Shown one piece after another: positions 12,733-24,469 of a stretch of 64,000 nt of DNA. A program made the translations under genes and the position numbers. A model generated the notes under the pieces. The model worked only from the letters and a program-made list of their open reading frames with translations, ran no database searches and was not told where the DNA came from. Origin of the DNA: Trichoplax sp. H2. Its lineage: Eukaryota; Placozoa; Uniplacotomia; Trichoplacea. The stretch's first letter is position 1, and each line of letters begins with the position of its first letter. Location of the stretch: positions 496,001 through 560,000 of the forward strand of contig NOWV01000028.1 in NCBI GenBank assembly GCA_003344405.1, given 5' to 3'.

Positions 12733-14759
12733 ATGGCAACAGATGTTATCGTCTCCAAACTCCCGTTTCATGCTGGTATTACATTAGCAGCAACAACATA
12801 TAAATCGTTACACAGTAACAGTAATATCAATCGATCCGTTAAAAAAGCAACTACCAAAAATCGTCGTCGTAAAGGAACGCGAAAGCCACTGAGCAAATCA
12901 AGCGAAAGTGTCACACGAAAAGGCTCCAATTCAATCGACAATGGAAACAATTGCGAAATAATTTATCAGAGTGGCGAAGAAACGCTACACAGTGAGTCCT
13001 CTATTGAAGTTATTGATGTTAATAAAGGGCAAGAAACTATTAAATCTGCAAAGAGTAAGGGTCGATTAATTAGCAGGGGAATAAAATCTGCTACCAAAGG
13101 TAATACTGAAGTATTGTTATCAAATTTAAATTTTAATTTACGTTTCTTTAACTGTTAAACTGCAAATGCTTCAGCTATGATTATTTGCTTATTACATCAA
13201 ACGACAGAACATAGTTATTTGTTAATTGCTTAGAAATCAGATTGTGAATATGTAGTATGTTAATTATATCTAATTGGATATCTTGTTTCATAACATGATC
13301 GATATCACCCTTAACAGTAGATTTAACCTTTCACACATGGTACTGTATTTTATGAATTAATGTATTCTTGCTTTAAAAAATATCACTATTCATGCAGATC
13401 CAAGAGAGAATCGAAAATCATCTAAGAAGCATAAGACTAAACTAAAACTAACAAACAGAATAAAAACAGTTCAAAATTTTACCGATATTAACTCCAACGA
13501 TATTAAGATAAAAATTCAAAAAATAACAAAAGGAATCTCAGATTTACACACAAGTCAGCTAAAAACGAAAGATTATGGTATCAAGTCAAATATCAATTCC
13601 ACTATAACCCTACCACAGATTCCGAAAGTTATACAAGCGTCTAATGCATCCGGAAAGAAGCTACCACAATCACGTATTTATTTATCTGAGAAACAAAGTA
13701 AAGGTCTACATGAAGGCATTAGCGCAGCACCGCCGTGTACACCTGAAAATGGTTAGGATTTAATAGTTTATTGAAGTATATTATACCTTATATGGATTAG
13801 GATAAAAATTGCCCTTATGCAACCAATGATGGTCTATGAGACTACTTTTCACATAGAACTTAAACAAAGTTTCGTATATATATCAAATTTATAATTTTAA
13901 TGATTACCAACTCTTTTTTATCGATTTCATCAGAATTTGCTAAGAATTTTTTGTATATTCCTTCGTTATCGGATATTAGGGTAAGAATTTTGATTAATAT
14001 TTACCATTACAACTGCAATAGAGCGATTTTGTTGTTGCGACTTTTAGCCACAATAGCATAAAAAATATTCTAAATTTCATCATAATTCTTTTTAAAGAGC
14101 CAGCGAGCTATTAAGAATCGATTGATTAAGCTGCGTAAGTACATTATTATTATGTTTATTTCAATACTAAAATACGTATGATGCATATACATTTATTGAA
14201 AGCTTTGATTAAAATACATGTCATATTGAGATTTATTGGCACGGAGTAGTGGATACAGCGTAGTATACTGATCATTATCTATTTAAAAAAAATAATAAGT
14301 TTCTATACATTCGTATACATTTGTGTATATAATTACTTGCAGGATATTGTAATTCTCCTTTGTAACTTATTCAAATTATGAGATGCAATTAACATTATAT
14401 CAACCTTGATTGCTTGGTTGTAAAGTGTGTATAAATTTATAATGAATATCATAGAAAAAATTTATAACGAGAAGGAAGAAAAAGAGAAAATGCGACAATT
14501 GCAATCTGAAGAAAACACTAAAAAGAAGTCCAAAATAAATAGTACTAATCAATTAAAAAGTTGGCAGAGAATGCAGGTATATTTTCTTACCATTTCTTGT
14601 TAACAATACTAAATTCGATAATTCTTTTACTTGTCAATAAGGTTGCTTCTTGTCTTATTTGAATAGATTTACAGCTTAAATAATATCCTAGCAGAAATTG
14701 AAGAAAGAAATTTTCAACAATTTAGCCTTAGTATGACAGCTAACCTCGACCAATCATGA
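12733..14759 (+). CDS. Unrecognised Lys/Ser-rich protein, six exons
   Basis: Exons 12733-13099, 13398-13751, 13934-13980, 14098-14134, 14455-14576 and 14667-14759 join in frame through GT-AG introns to 339 codons plus stop. The start is the ATG at 12733, and no upstream exon is needed. Residues 1-240 are low complexity and very basic (KKATTKNRRRKGTRKPLSKS; KKHKTKLKLTNR), with no predicted membrane segment. Residues about 240-339 look more structured: YIPSLSDIRSQRAIKNRLIK, a charged helix-like KEEKEKMRQLQSEE stretch, then LNNILAEIEERNFQQF, suggesting a short coiled coil. I do not recognise the family. A nuclear or cytoskeletal role would fit the composition, but that is only inference. The consistent phases make a real gene likely. 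Confidence 0.72.
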
Positions 14760-15842
14760 TATCTATATATACCTTTATAAACTTTTTCTTAGATAAGAGG
14801 AAATGCGTATTTAAACCGATCCATGACATGGCAAAACCAATCTATTTCGTTACCCACTGTAGAAGAATTTACATAAATTGTCATTTGATGCCATATATCA
14901 AAAACAAGCATGTAAATTGTTTCATAGTTTATTTGATAAAAATATGACGTGCGGCAATTTGCACAAAGCACGTAAATATTAAACCTTTGATATATCGCAT
15001 TTATTACATGTAGGAAAGCAATTTATAATATTACTTTCCAGTTGATCAAAAGCAATAAGTAATAAAAGATTAAATCTATCCAAACACCAAGACACTCTAA
15101 CAGAATATTCTTATTATGTAAATTATTGAAAATCGCTTGATATACTCGTATTTATGTTTTTTAATACGTAATTTGAATGCAATGATGCCAGTAAGCGTGT
15201 AGTAACTTCAAAGTACAAATATATGATATCGTAGCGATTAACCTGTATCCTATCGTATTCCTAATTGACTTTTCTTTCATTTGAGAAAAAAAGTGTACAG
15301 TGTATAGCCGCACATTTCATGCTGCATGATAAAGGTTGTCGTCTATCAAAATTATAACGCTTCTTTATTCGACTAAGAACTCGATTCTGTTCATGATATC
15401 GATCTGTTCACCATTGAATCATCCGTGTGTTATCTTGTAGATAATGCTACAAAATCCAGGTCAGAAATTCGATGCTCGATCGTTGCTATTATTACTATTA
15501 CTAGTAAATCACCCATTCAAGTATAAGGGAAAGATCTTTTGCACAAAGCAATACATTAAAATGTACAGTGAGGTTATCTTACTCTAATTCTTCCTAGATC
15601 GGTACAATGCCTATAAAAGATAGATATGGTGTGGTAATTCATTTTTTTTATTACTATACTCCTCCAAAAGTCTCGCTTATATTTTTCTTTCCTTTTAGAG
15701 TACCTGCTATAAAATAGAATAAACATGAAGCAAGGCCCTAAAATATTGACCCAACTCAAGCATGTAGGCAAAGCAGTTACAATTCCACACTTCTGAATTT
15801 CTTAAAATTAAAGTGACGCCAAAAAAAGTAATAAGTAGGGGA
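14760..15842. other. Intergenic, nothing recognised
   Basis: AT-rich sequence between the Lys/Ser-rich protein gene and the 5S rRNA gene. Open frames on both strands are short, lack splice context and show no family similarity. Confidence 0.5.
15821..15827 (-). terminator. RNA polymerase III terminator of the 5S gene
   Basis: A run of seven T on the minus strand, 15 nt beyond the 3' end of the 5S gene. This is the usual oligo-T stop for RNA polymerase III and supports an active gene. Confidence 0.75.
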
Positions 15843-15960
15843 GCCTACGGCATGGGGTATTCCCAAGCGGTCACCCATCTAAGTACTAACCCCACTCGAC
15901 GTTGCTTAACTTCCGTGATCAGACGAGAACGGGTGTATTCAACGTGATGTGGTCGTAGGC
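15843..15960 (-). rRNA. 5S ribosomal RNA
   Basis: On the minus strand the gene opens GCCTACGACCACATCACG and closes GGAATACCCCATGCCGTAGGC, the ends pairing as the terminal helix. The internal promoter blocks are present: an A-box-like AGTTAAGCAACG and a C-box-like GGTTAGTACTTAGATGGGTGACC. Length is 118 nt, as expected for a eukaryotic 5S. It is a single isolated copy with no neighbouring rRNA or 5S repeat, so it may be a dispersed gene. The sequence shows no obvious damage. Confidence 0.96.
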
Positions 15961-16454
15961 ATCAGCATATAACACAATTCTCATTTTATATCATGGCATT
16001 CGGATTATTTCAAGTCTGCTATTACTATCCCAAACTGATACAGTTCTATTTGTGATGGGAAGTCTGTACTGTACTTTCCATTAGCCAGAGCCTCTCCGAT
16101 ATCCTACTTTGATCTCTAGTCAATCATGTTGTTTGCTAACTACTTGCCTGTATCGTTTTGCACATACAGTACTCTACTCTACGGTATGATTCGTGCAGTA
16201 GTCATCTACTGGTATCGGTAGGTTAACAGTCAAGTATTATAAAATCAGAGGACTCTACCATGACTCTTGGATGAGATAGATACGTTGTGCAAGTAAATAC
16301 TAGTCTTGGCCAGGGTTAGATGTGTTGCTATCCCCGTGGGGCTAAGACCGGCAAATACCAAACAGTATTTTTGAGCGTGAAGGTTAATAAAGTCATTTAT
16401 TGCGAGGTTGAAACCTTTAGTTAACCCTAAAACAGGGTCATCAGCATGGACTAA

Positions 16455-17060
16455 ATGTACTGTACACTGTACAGTACAGTACAGTATACAGTAGGTACAG
16501 TACTAACAGGTTAGTACGGTTTGTACAGTACTGTACTGTACAGTATTATGCGTTCAACCAGGTGATACGGCAAATGCATTGTACAGTACTGTACTGCAGT
16601 CATCAGCGTGTCACGTGGAAATTTTGTCATAAGATCCTCAGTCAAACATGACGTATTACGTCACTCAGTTCTGTCCGTTTCTGAGCTACTCAAAAATTGT
16701 ACAGATCTTACCAGATCGACCGTAATTCAAAATGATGGATTCATCATTTTACTAGCAATCAGTCAGTCAGCATAGATGTAAAATAGATCTATCTATCTTG
16801 GCTACTGCCTTTCCTTGAGTGTAGTACTACCAATACAGAAGGCGTAAATATTTATTTATCCTGCTGAACGCTTTCCATGTTGCATTAGCAAAAGTTGACG
16901 TAATGAGTAACATAATTATTCACTGAGAACACACCAGTACTGTACTGTACGGTACTGCCGCATGATGACGCGTTTACGCTTCAATTTTTACGGTGAAGCC
17001 AAACAATGCCACATGTATCACTCAAGGTACAGTACAGTACAGCACTGGTATTACGGTACC
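16455..17060. repeat. GTAC-palindrome-rich intergenic sequence
   Basis: Scattered clusters of tactgtacagtac-type words (16457-16500, 16525-16550, 16935-16960, 17025-17045). They are self-complementary and recur across the window. There is no reading frame and no defined unit boundary. The whole 15961-17415 interval holds no recognised gene. Confidence 0.6.
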
Positions 17061-17415
17061 TCGCATGTACGAACGTTCAGTAACCACGTACTATTACGGT
17101 TGACACCGTTCACTGCACTCCAGTGGCTATTATGATCGTGCCGATTGGACGCCTAGGATTGGCTTTGCTTACAACTAGTGTCAACCCACGTTGACGATTT
17201 CAATTCTCAGTGAGTGAATCATTTTATGCACGTCAACAACTGTGCAAGCCAACTTTCTCTACCGACGTTCTTGTCCAATTTTCAGTTCAAAGAGAAAATT
17301 GGTGGCCTAGTTGTAGACTGTCCAAAGATAATTCTGCCATTGCATTTTGAATCTCTAGTCCATTTATATCTACTAGCTGTATCGTCTTGGTTTCTAGCTC
17401 CAATTCTGTGCTAAA

Positions 17416-20400
17416 ATGTCCAGTTTTCGAATGATTGTGGTAGGATTATTTTTGGTCTTCACTGTAGCCCCTTCAGCTTCCAGTGGTTATACCAATCCTT
17501 GTCAATCGAAGCAATACGGTCAAAGATTAAAAAGTTTAAGCAATATCGTGTAAGTCATGATTTATTCTAGCTAATGTACGGACTGTCTAGTTGTAAATGG
17601 ATAGATACATTGAAATCACTGCCATTAGACTACAGCCATCGCTCAAGTGGGCCGATTTTGCAAAGAAATGGCGTCTTCAAGCAAGGGTGCAATGCACTCT
17701 TTCATACGTCTTGTAAATTAGTGCTGATACAATTCAGTCTAGGACTAGTGAATGGCCAGAGAAACTGCTATGGACAGTCAATTTTTTAAAATTGCAGACT
17801 TGATCAATGAAATATTGGCTAGTTGTTTGTTGGAGTGGATTAGGATAGACGACTTGACATGGATTCATTTTGCTGATCAATCGCAGCTCTTTCGATCATA
17901 AGCGTCTAGAGAACAGTTATTAGGCCGTTACAACGTATCTTCAGCAATAGCTTTTGCTCTGCCATGTCAATTTCACCGTCCAATTACAGCACTACTGTAC
18001 ATGATGGCACAATTAAACTGTATGACCATTGCAATGTCTGCTTAAGTAAGGGAAAAGACTGATGTTCATTTATTTGTAGTTGTATAAGTTCATTCATATG
18101 GTTGTGATAGAATGAATACCTTCATTCTGAACCAGATTTCCATGCAGATTGATTGTCTATTGCTCAATTTGTAGTAGCTTTTATACCAGCGTACTTATAC
18201 AATATCAGAGTTGTACCATACCAACAATATACTAAAATGATTTGTTTATGGTGCATGACTTTTTATACCTTGGCTGAAATAGGCATTTTGCATACCGTCT
18301 TCTCACTTTGCCCAATTCTAATAGCAATTACTGTAGTACTGTAACTACACCGTAACTATCTATGTTCAGGGTATTGCTGTACAGTGGACATACTAAGCAG
18401 ACTGCCATAATATCGCTTTCTGTACATTATCATACACTGTACCAGACCTCTGCAAACCAAGTTACAAGTAAGCCCAAAGTGAGTTAGAATTGAAATGATA
18501 TAGCCGTAGCTATTGCGTGCAACACCTGTTGGTATAACAACCATTTCTTCTTATAAGTCTCATAGAGAATGGAATATCACTATAGTTTATTAGATAAGTA
18601 AATGAATCATGCTAAAGCACAAAATTCCTGCTTAGGAGATAACTACACCATTGCACCTAGTAATGAATGAATTGTGGTAAAGCATTAAATACATTCGTTC
18701 AGTCATTGCAATGATCTGATAGCATTAGTGGATTTTGAAATTCTCAATCTACAAGGAAGAGCTAGCGGTTTTCATATTTCGGGTAGATTGGTGTTTGGTG
18801 GCAATTAAGTTGTACCTTTATTTGTACATACGCTATATAATTTGGCACCTGCAGTTATTGTAATAATAATTAAAAACTCTTTTACCTTCAAATTATTAAA
18901 TTAGGTTTAAAGGCGAAGACAAAAATTACAAATTTGACATCAGAATTTGTCATGACGTAGACAAGTATGCTGGTGCTGCTATCGTTCAATTCGACAAGAA
19001 AGACAGTAAAAATTATACTATTGGAAAGACTGCAAATCTTACCGTTAAGGCTGGATGTAAGTCATGCATTATGTAATCGAAAAGTTATACTATTAAGCTA
19101 AAATGTGCCTTCTAGTTAATCTTTGACTATTTCAACAATTAATTCTATATTATTTACCACCTAGCAAATTGAGCTCAATTTATACTGTATTGCGTATACT
19201 TGTACAATCATAATTTTTGTAGTACTGTTGCACTGTTCATCAATCATCATCACGAAGTACGTGTATACGGCTGATTAATTGAAATGGTAGCAAGTTAGAG
19301 TTGCATTTTACTTGTTTCCATTTCCAAACTGGTAGAATGATTCTGCAATAGGATTTAAACTTAAAATTCAATTGATATTACTGCGTTTTTGAATGTTATG
19401 AATGCGTAAAGTTTTATACTGAATTTATAAATATATAAATGGAAACTGGTAGCATTTCTTATAATTCGATTATAACTATTATCTTGGTAGCCAACTGGAT
19501 GTTACTGACTTATGGAGACGGAGATGCTTATAAAAGCCACTGCAATAAAAGACCGCGTAAAGGGTTAATAATGCTAACTTGTGCTGCTGGTACTTCGGTA
19601 AGGGTAATAACTAATAAAATGATATTATAACTGATGTCATTGCGAGTTAAGTATTTTTGGTTCAAGCCTAAAGAAGTTTAATATTTAAGAGTTTCTTATT
19701 TTCGAATAACTGATATAGTAAGCGTATAGGATAGAATCGTGAATATACTGATGTAAAGACTTCAAACGTGACTACTAATCACGTTATCTCTTTTTTTATT
19801 CGTAATTACTATCATAGAGCACAGTGAAGGTACTAGAAGAGTATAGAGAGACAACTCCGGTGACGAATGACTGCTATTATCTATTCGAAATAGCTACTGG
19901 TGCCTCGTGTGGAAATGATAACGGGCCACCTTTACCTCTAAGTCCTGGATCTATTTTTGTAATAGTGTAAGTTTTTATGTGTGCTAGTATTCAGCTAGCT
20001 CAACACACTAGTAGCATGGTCATCCAAATAGCTAACGACAAGGTATACCACCATTAGTGTTATAGCACTTCTGGCTGGCTTTCTTGTTTTAGGTATACTA
20101 TTGAAATGTCTGCTATATGGAGCTCGCGGAAAGGAGGCCGTTCCTTGTTATGATCTTTGGACTACTTTCTTTACCTTGCAAGCGGTAAGTTATCAATTAT
20201 TGTAAATAGGTAAAATTTTGTTGATTATTGTTTCAAAAATTAATGCATTTTGAAACTTGGATATCGTATTATTCAAATATAACTCAATTGTGACTTGAAT
20301 TAGCTAAACTTTGCTGTAAATTAATTCAATTTCATTATGTGGTTGAAACTTGAATTAGAGATGATAATAAATTTTGATCGGAACTGATATTATTCTTGTG

Positions 20401-20722
20401 TATGATATGTAGGATGGTTGTGACTATATGTGTCGGTGTAAGAAATCGTTTACTTCGACTGGCGATTGGGAAAATCGCGATAATGATTATTCTGTAAGTA
20501 AATATTATTAAACGCATTGCAAATTTACCTTGTGTTAAGACTGTACGTTACACAGGTGTAGCTATATATCAATAATTTATCAGTAGGCTATGATAGGTTA
20601 CTGTATCGCTATACTAACTATTTACTTTACTTTACTCGTATACTTTTTTTAATTTCGTTCAACAGCCGGAACTCTTTCAAGATAAGAAATCTAGCGCCGA
20701 TGATCGCTTACTTTCGCCGTAG
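17416..20722 (+). CDS. M6PR: Cation-dependent mannose-6-phosphate receptor
   Basis: This receptor carries mannose-6-phosphate-tagged lysosomal enzymes from the trans-Golgi to endosomes. Exons 17416-17549, 18905-19056, 19491-19597, 19818-19966, 20043-20184, 20413-20493 and 20666-20722 join in phase to 273 codons plus stop; human is 277. Residues 1-23 are a signal peptide (MIVVGLFLVFTVAPSASS). The lumenal domain holds six cysteines, SNWMLLTYGDGDAYKSHC, an arginine-rich KRPRK strand, an EEYRE segment, and DCYYLFE, positioned like the ligand-binding Arg, Glu and Tyr of the family. One membrane helix (TTISVIALLAGFLVLGILL) follows. The cytosolic tail keeps ADGCDYMCRC-type sequence and ends in SADDRLLSP, an acidic-cluster dileucine like the vertebrate GGA-adaptor signal. 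Intron 1 is 1.36 kb and holds no gene. Confidence 0.96.
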
Positions 20723-22489
20723 ACATCACGGAACATGTGTGAAAATTTACAAGTTTGGTTGGCTTGTTATTCGCTTCGAGGACTATGATAAGAATTGGAT
20801 GAAAGCTTTTTTGATGTCATTGTTGTATAATGGTACTATTAATTACTCGTCTATTACACTGCATTGAAGTCTGTACTATATGGTATATGACATTCCGTGT
20901 TTAGAATATTGATAGATATTTTTAAGACTTATCAAAGTTCACGAATGTATTGCAGATATTATGCAATAACCACCTTTCAAATCGATATTTTAGTTTAATG
21001 ATATGAACTTCGATTATTATTTAAATTCTGAGATAGTACGACATTTTTGCCTATATTGCAATAAAGACAATTGTGAAAAGGTGTTACCTTCGAAATAAAT
21101 CATATGATAGATACCAGTATTTACAGAGTATTTTAGCGTGTGCGTAAGTTTCTGAAAGGTCAAGATACAAATTGTGACAGATTTTAAATCATGAAATTAA
21201 GTACTACATTGATATTATAACAATTAAGTGAAATTTTTTCAGTTAAAAGCTAGTCAATTGTTATTGGAATAGGGGAAAGAGCGTTAAGGTCGTATATACT
21301 TTCTAACCTGTACAGCCACTTATATAATAACTGATGAGCATAATTTTGAAATAGTATGGCGGAGTTGGTAGGAGACTGTGCTGTAATCGATACGTAAAAT
21401 AAAATTTTACCCTTCCTTTCATTGATTACCGATGCTAGAAATTATATTGATTGGCTCCATTAACTAGATCGACTCGTAATTACAACGATGCGATGTAGAT
21501 ATTGCTCTGTAATGGTGCCTCAATTCAAAGTACAATAATGAATTAGTACCAATTGGATCTTCCAACATGGAAGTTTAACAAATGATGGATCATAACTGTA
21601 CCTGTAACCAGTTCGTGTTGCAATAACATGACAAAGTTTGATGTAAAACTTGGGAGATCGTGATTTATTAATAAATGTCAAAATGAATAGCAGTTTGTCG
21701 CTATTTACACATCTGATAAATGGAGCTCCTAGCTAATGCTGAATCTCAAAATCTTTTAACCGTTACTCATTGCTATATATAAAGTTTAGAGAAATTTTAA
21801 CGTTCAATACCGCCAAATTAGCCACGTTTGATCTCTCTAAATAGCTTACGCGTATATACCTTGAATTAGAATGTCGATTTTAACTAGATCATCAGGTTTA
21901 TTCCAGTATGATCAAGCTCGTAAATACATCCGTTTTTACTGGAAAATACTTTCAAATACTGTTAACCGGCGTGTCGCATAAATAGGCTTAGCATAATGTG
22001 AACACGTATATTCATAATATTTTGTAAAGGTGTGTTATTAACTTAACTTAAATTACATTATTCACTATGAAAGCTAGCTGTAAAATATATTTGCTCTAGG
22101 TTATATGAACAGAGGCTTTATTAATTTCCTCTATTCTCCTACCCAGTTGTAGTCTATTTAAGTTAGTTGTACTGTTTTAAATTTTCCAGTCTGCGCAACA
22201 TTTGCAGTGGTCACTTTAGGTTAAAAATCGAATCTATTTGATGCCACGTAGTATTTCATCATTAGGCTGTCCATAAAGGTCATTTGTGGCATATGGGCAG
22301 CGATCCTTAATTTCCTTTATTCTCCCACCAAGTAGTAATCCTTTTTAGTCGAGCCACTACAAATTTTCCAGTCTATGTAATGCACACAATGGTTGCTTTA
22401 TGTTAAAGTCAAGATCAGTTTCGATATCATATATATTCAAAAATGAATTCGTAATTTATCGATAAGTAAAGTGGTAACGAAAGTCTTAC
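20723..22489. other. Intergenic between convergent genes, with a diverged duplication
   Basis: No coding exon is recognised. The region must contain the 3' ends of M6PR transcripts and the missing 3' part of the minus-strand gene whose last identified exon ends at 22490. A diverged two-copy repeat lies at its right side. Confidence 0.5.
22121..22440. repeat. Diverged tandem duplication, offset about 187 bp
   Basis: Copy 1, about 22121-22250, and copy 2, about 22308-22440, share ttaatttcct, ttattctcc and aaattttccagtct, then a ggttaaa block, in the same order. Identity is moderate. The two segments could be duplicated 3' untranslated or exonic sequence of the minus-strand gene just to the right. 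Confidence 0.55.
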
Positions 22490-24108
22490 CTGGTCAATTC
22501 TTTCGCTTATTTTTACATGTGAGTACAGATGTCGTATAGTACTTGAATAACGATGTGATAAGTCCTTTGTATCATTCATCAAATCTATAGTATATAAGGT
22601 CGAATGTACAACATATCGTCGAATTTATTAGAAACACTACAGAAATTGACTGCTACGATTACTTCAGTGAACCAAGATGATAATATTACCTTGTTTCGGA
22701 TGAGGACTATTGATTAAACTTTGGATCTTGGTGGTTGCAGCAAGATATTTACTATATAATACGGAACTAATTTTATTGAGCATGGATTCATTCTCCTTAT
22801 GGTTGTTATTCGTATGTGGAGACTTGGGTCGATGATATGGCTGATTTGTATGATTACTGTAATAGAGAAATTGCTTCATGAGCAAGCATAACTACATACT
22901 ATTTCTATTGATTCAAAACATTTATTTTGATACCCATTAAAAAGCTACTTTGATAAACTGTATCGTTTAATATCCTAAATTAGGCTATAGAACTATAATC
23001 GGTTGCTTACTTCCACAGAGCCTTATCATCCATTTCATGTTGCTTCTTTTTGATAACGGGTTCATTACGTTCCAAGGGAATGCTTTCTTTTTCTGAACAT
23101 CATTTAGTCAAATATAAGATAGGACAATCTTAAAATTGTAAGTTATAATAATAAATTAATCAACTTTAGACCAACTTACTCTTACTCTCGACAACTATAA
23201 GTTGTAATCCTCGAGTAGGTGATGGCTTAACTTTAGTGGCATCCAAATTCTGATCAATAAGTTCAAAAATAGTAATTTACCATGAAGCAAAATCGTCTTA
23301 TCCTATGACTCATAATACGTATATCGTATATAGGCTTCATAAATATTTCAAGTCTCTTTGAAAGCGAAGTATTGTCGCAAGAGCAACTTACCAATTGACA
23401 AAGTTTATAATAACAATGTACAATTTATCATTTGAGGCATATCCTCTTCTTCCAAGTTATACAAGTGATTAGAATTATTACCTGTTATTTAGGTACGATA
23501 GATGAATCTAAGCAGTACCACAGTTAATTAAGTAATACTGTACTGTATCATGCACATGGTAAGATAGGAACATACAGCAATAAAGTGAATATAAGCGATT
23601 CTATTTCGTAACCCTTTCATGTCTAGCAACTGGAAATGAATACACAGTCATTATATCGGCATATTTTGTTAAACTAGGTAGATCTATCTACCGTGGAATC
23701 AAGACTCAAAATACCCTCGACAATGTTGTATTTTGCCATAAAATGATCGGCTGACGTATTATCGTACTAGTCTACGAGACGATGACTACGTTAAACATTT
23801 ACGATCAACAAATTCCTCTTTTCGACTAGCTTATCAACGTATCAAGTCAGGTTGAATCTAAATAGGAGTCTCCAATTATTTCTTTAACCTTTAAGTTCTT
23901 GATATTATTATCGACTTACAAAAATTTTCACAAAGTTAATTCCGTTACATATATGGGAATGCTCTGGATGTTCTGACGATGAATGACTTTGATTTTTACT
24001 TTTAGTCCAAATTCCTAGACAAGTTTCTTGCCAGTAACCTTGTTCTCGTGTGATGGTTGATGGATCAACCTCTTGTTGATCATCTTTTTCATTGTCTACT
24101 TTCCCCAT
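22490..24108 (-). CDS. Unrecognised gene, five exons found, 3' end unresolved
   Basis: Minus-strand exons 24108-23920, 23249-23180, 23092-23011, 22856-22690 and 22584-22490 have GT-AG borders and agree in phase, giving 201 codons so far. The start is the first in-frame ATG, MGKVDNEKDDQQEVDPST. Visible parts are an acidic N-terminus, a WQETCLGIWTKSK segment, a His/Ser-rich stretch (SHSSSEHPEHSHICNG), a basic linker (VESKKKESIPLERNEPVIKK), an Asn/His-rich patch, and a helical end (LSHRYSSTIRHLYSHVKISE). No signal peptide or membrane helix is apparent. I do not recognise a family. The last exon has a good donor, so at least one more exon should lie to the left. Confidence 0.6.
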
Positions 24109-24469
24109 TAGGCCATGAAGTAGTTGGAGAGAGCTTGTCAGCAGAGAAACGCCATTCAAGGCATTAACTTAAGGATGATGGCTGTGTTTACTGAAATTGC
24201 TTACAAGGAATTTGCCACGTTCCTGGTATGAACGCTAGTTCTACCTGATACAGTACTGTAATGTCCATGGGCTAATATGGCTCACACAGACTTACAGTGG
24301 CACAGTCACGCAGTACGAGTCAGCAACTCAACTTGCATACCAACTCCGTGTCCTCTGTCCTGTTGTCCAAAGGCACGGGTGGGGACACTTGAACTGGATC
24401 CGAGGCGGCATTCCGAGCACCATTCGCAAATTGCAATTGGCGACATGATTTCCATTGCACATAGAACGA
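24109..24469. other. Flank of the satellite array
   Basis: Somewhat GC-richer sequence between the start of the minus-strand gene and the satellite. A plus-strand open frame from 24277 runs into the first satellite unit and stops there. It shows no family similarity and is probably chance. Confidence 0.45.

Noticed and set aside
19439-19490. An ATG frame upstream in M6PR exon 3 read as part of the protein
   Set aside because: The only acceptor that keeps phase with the previous exon is at 19489/19491 and gives the conserved SNWMLL sequence, so these bases are intron.
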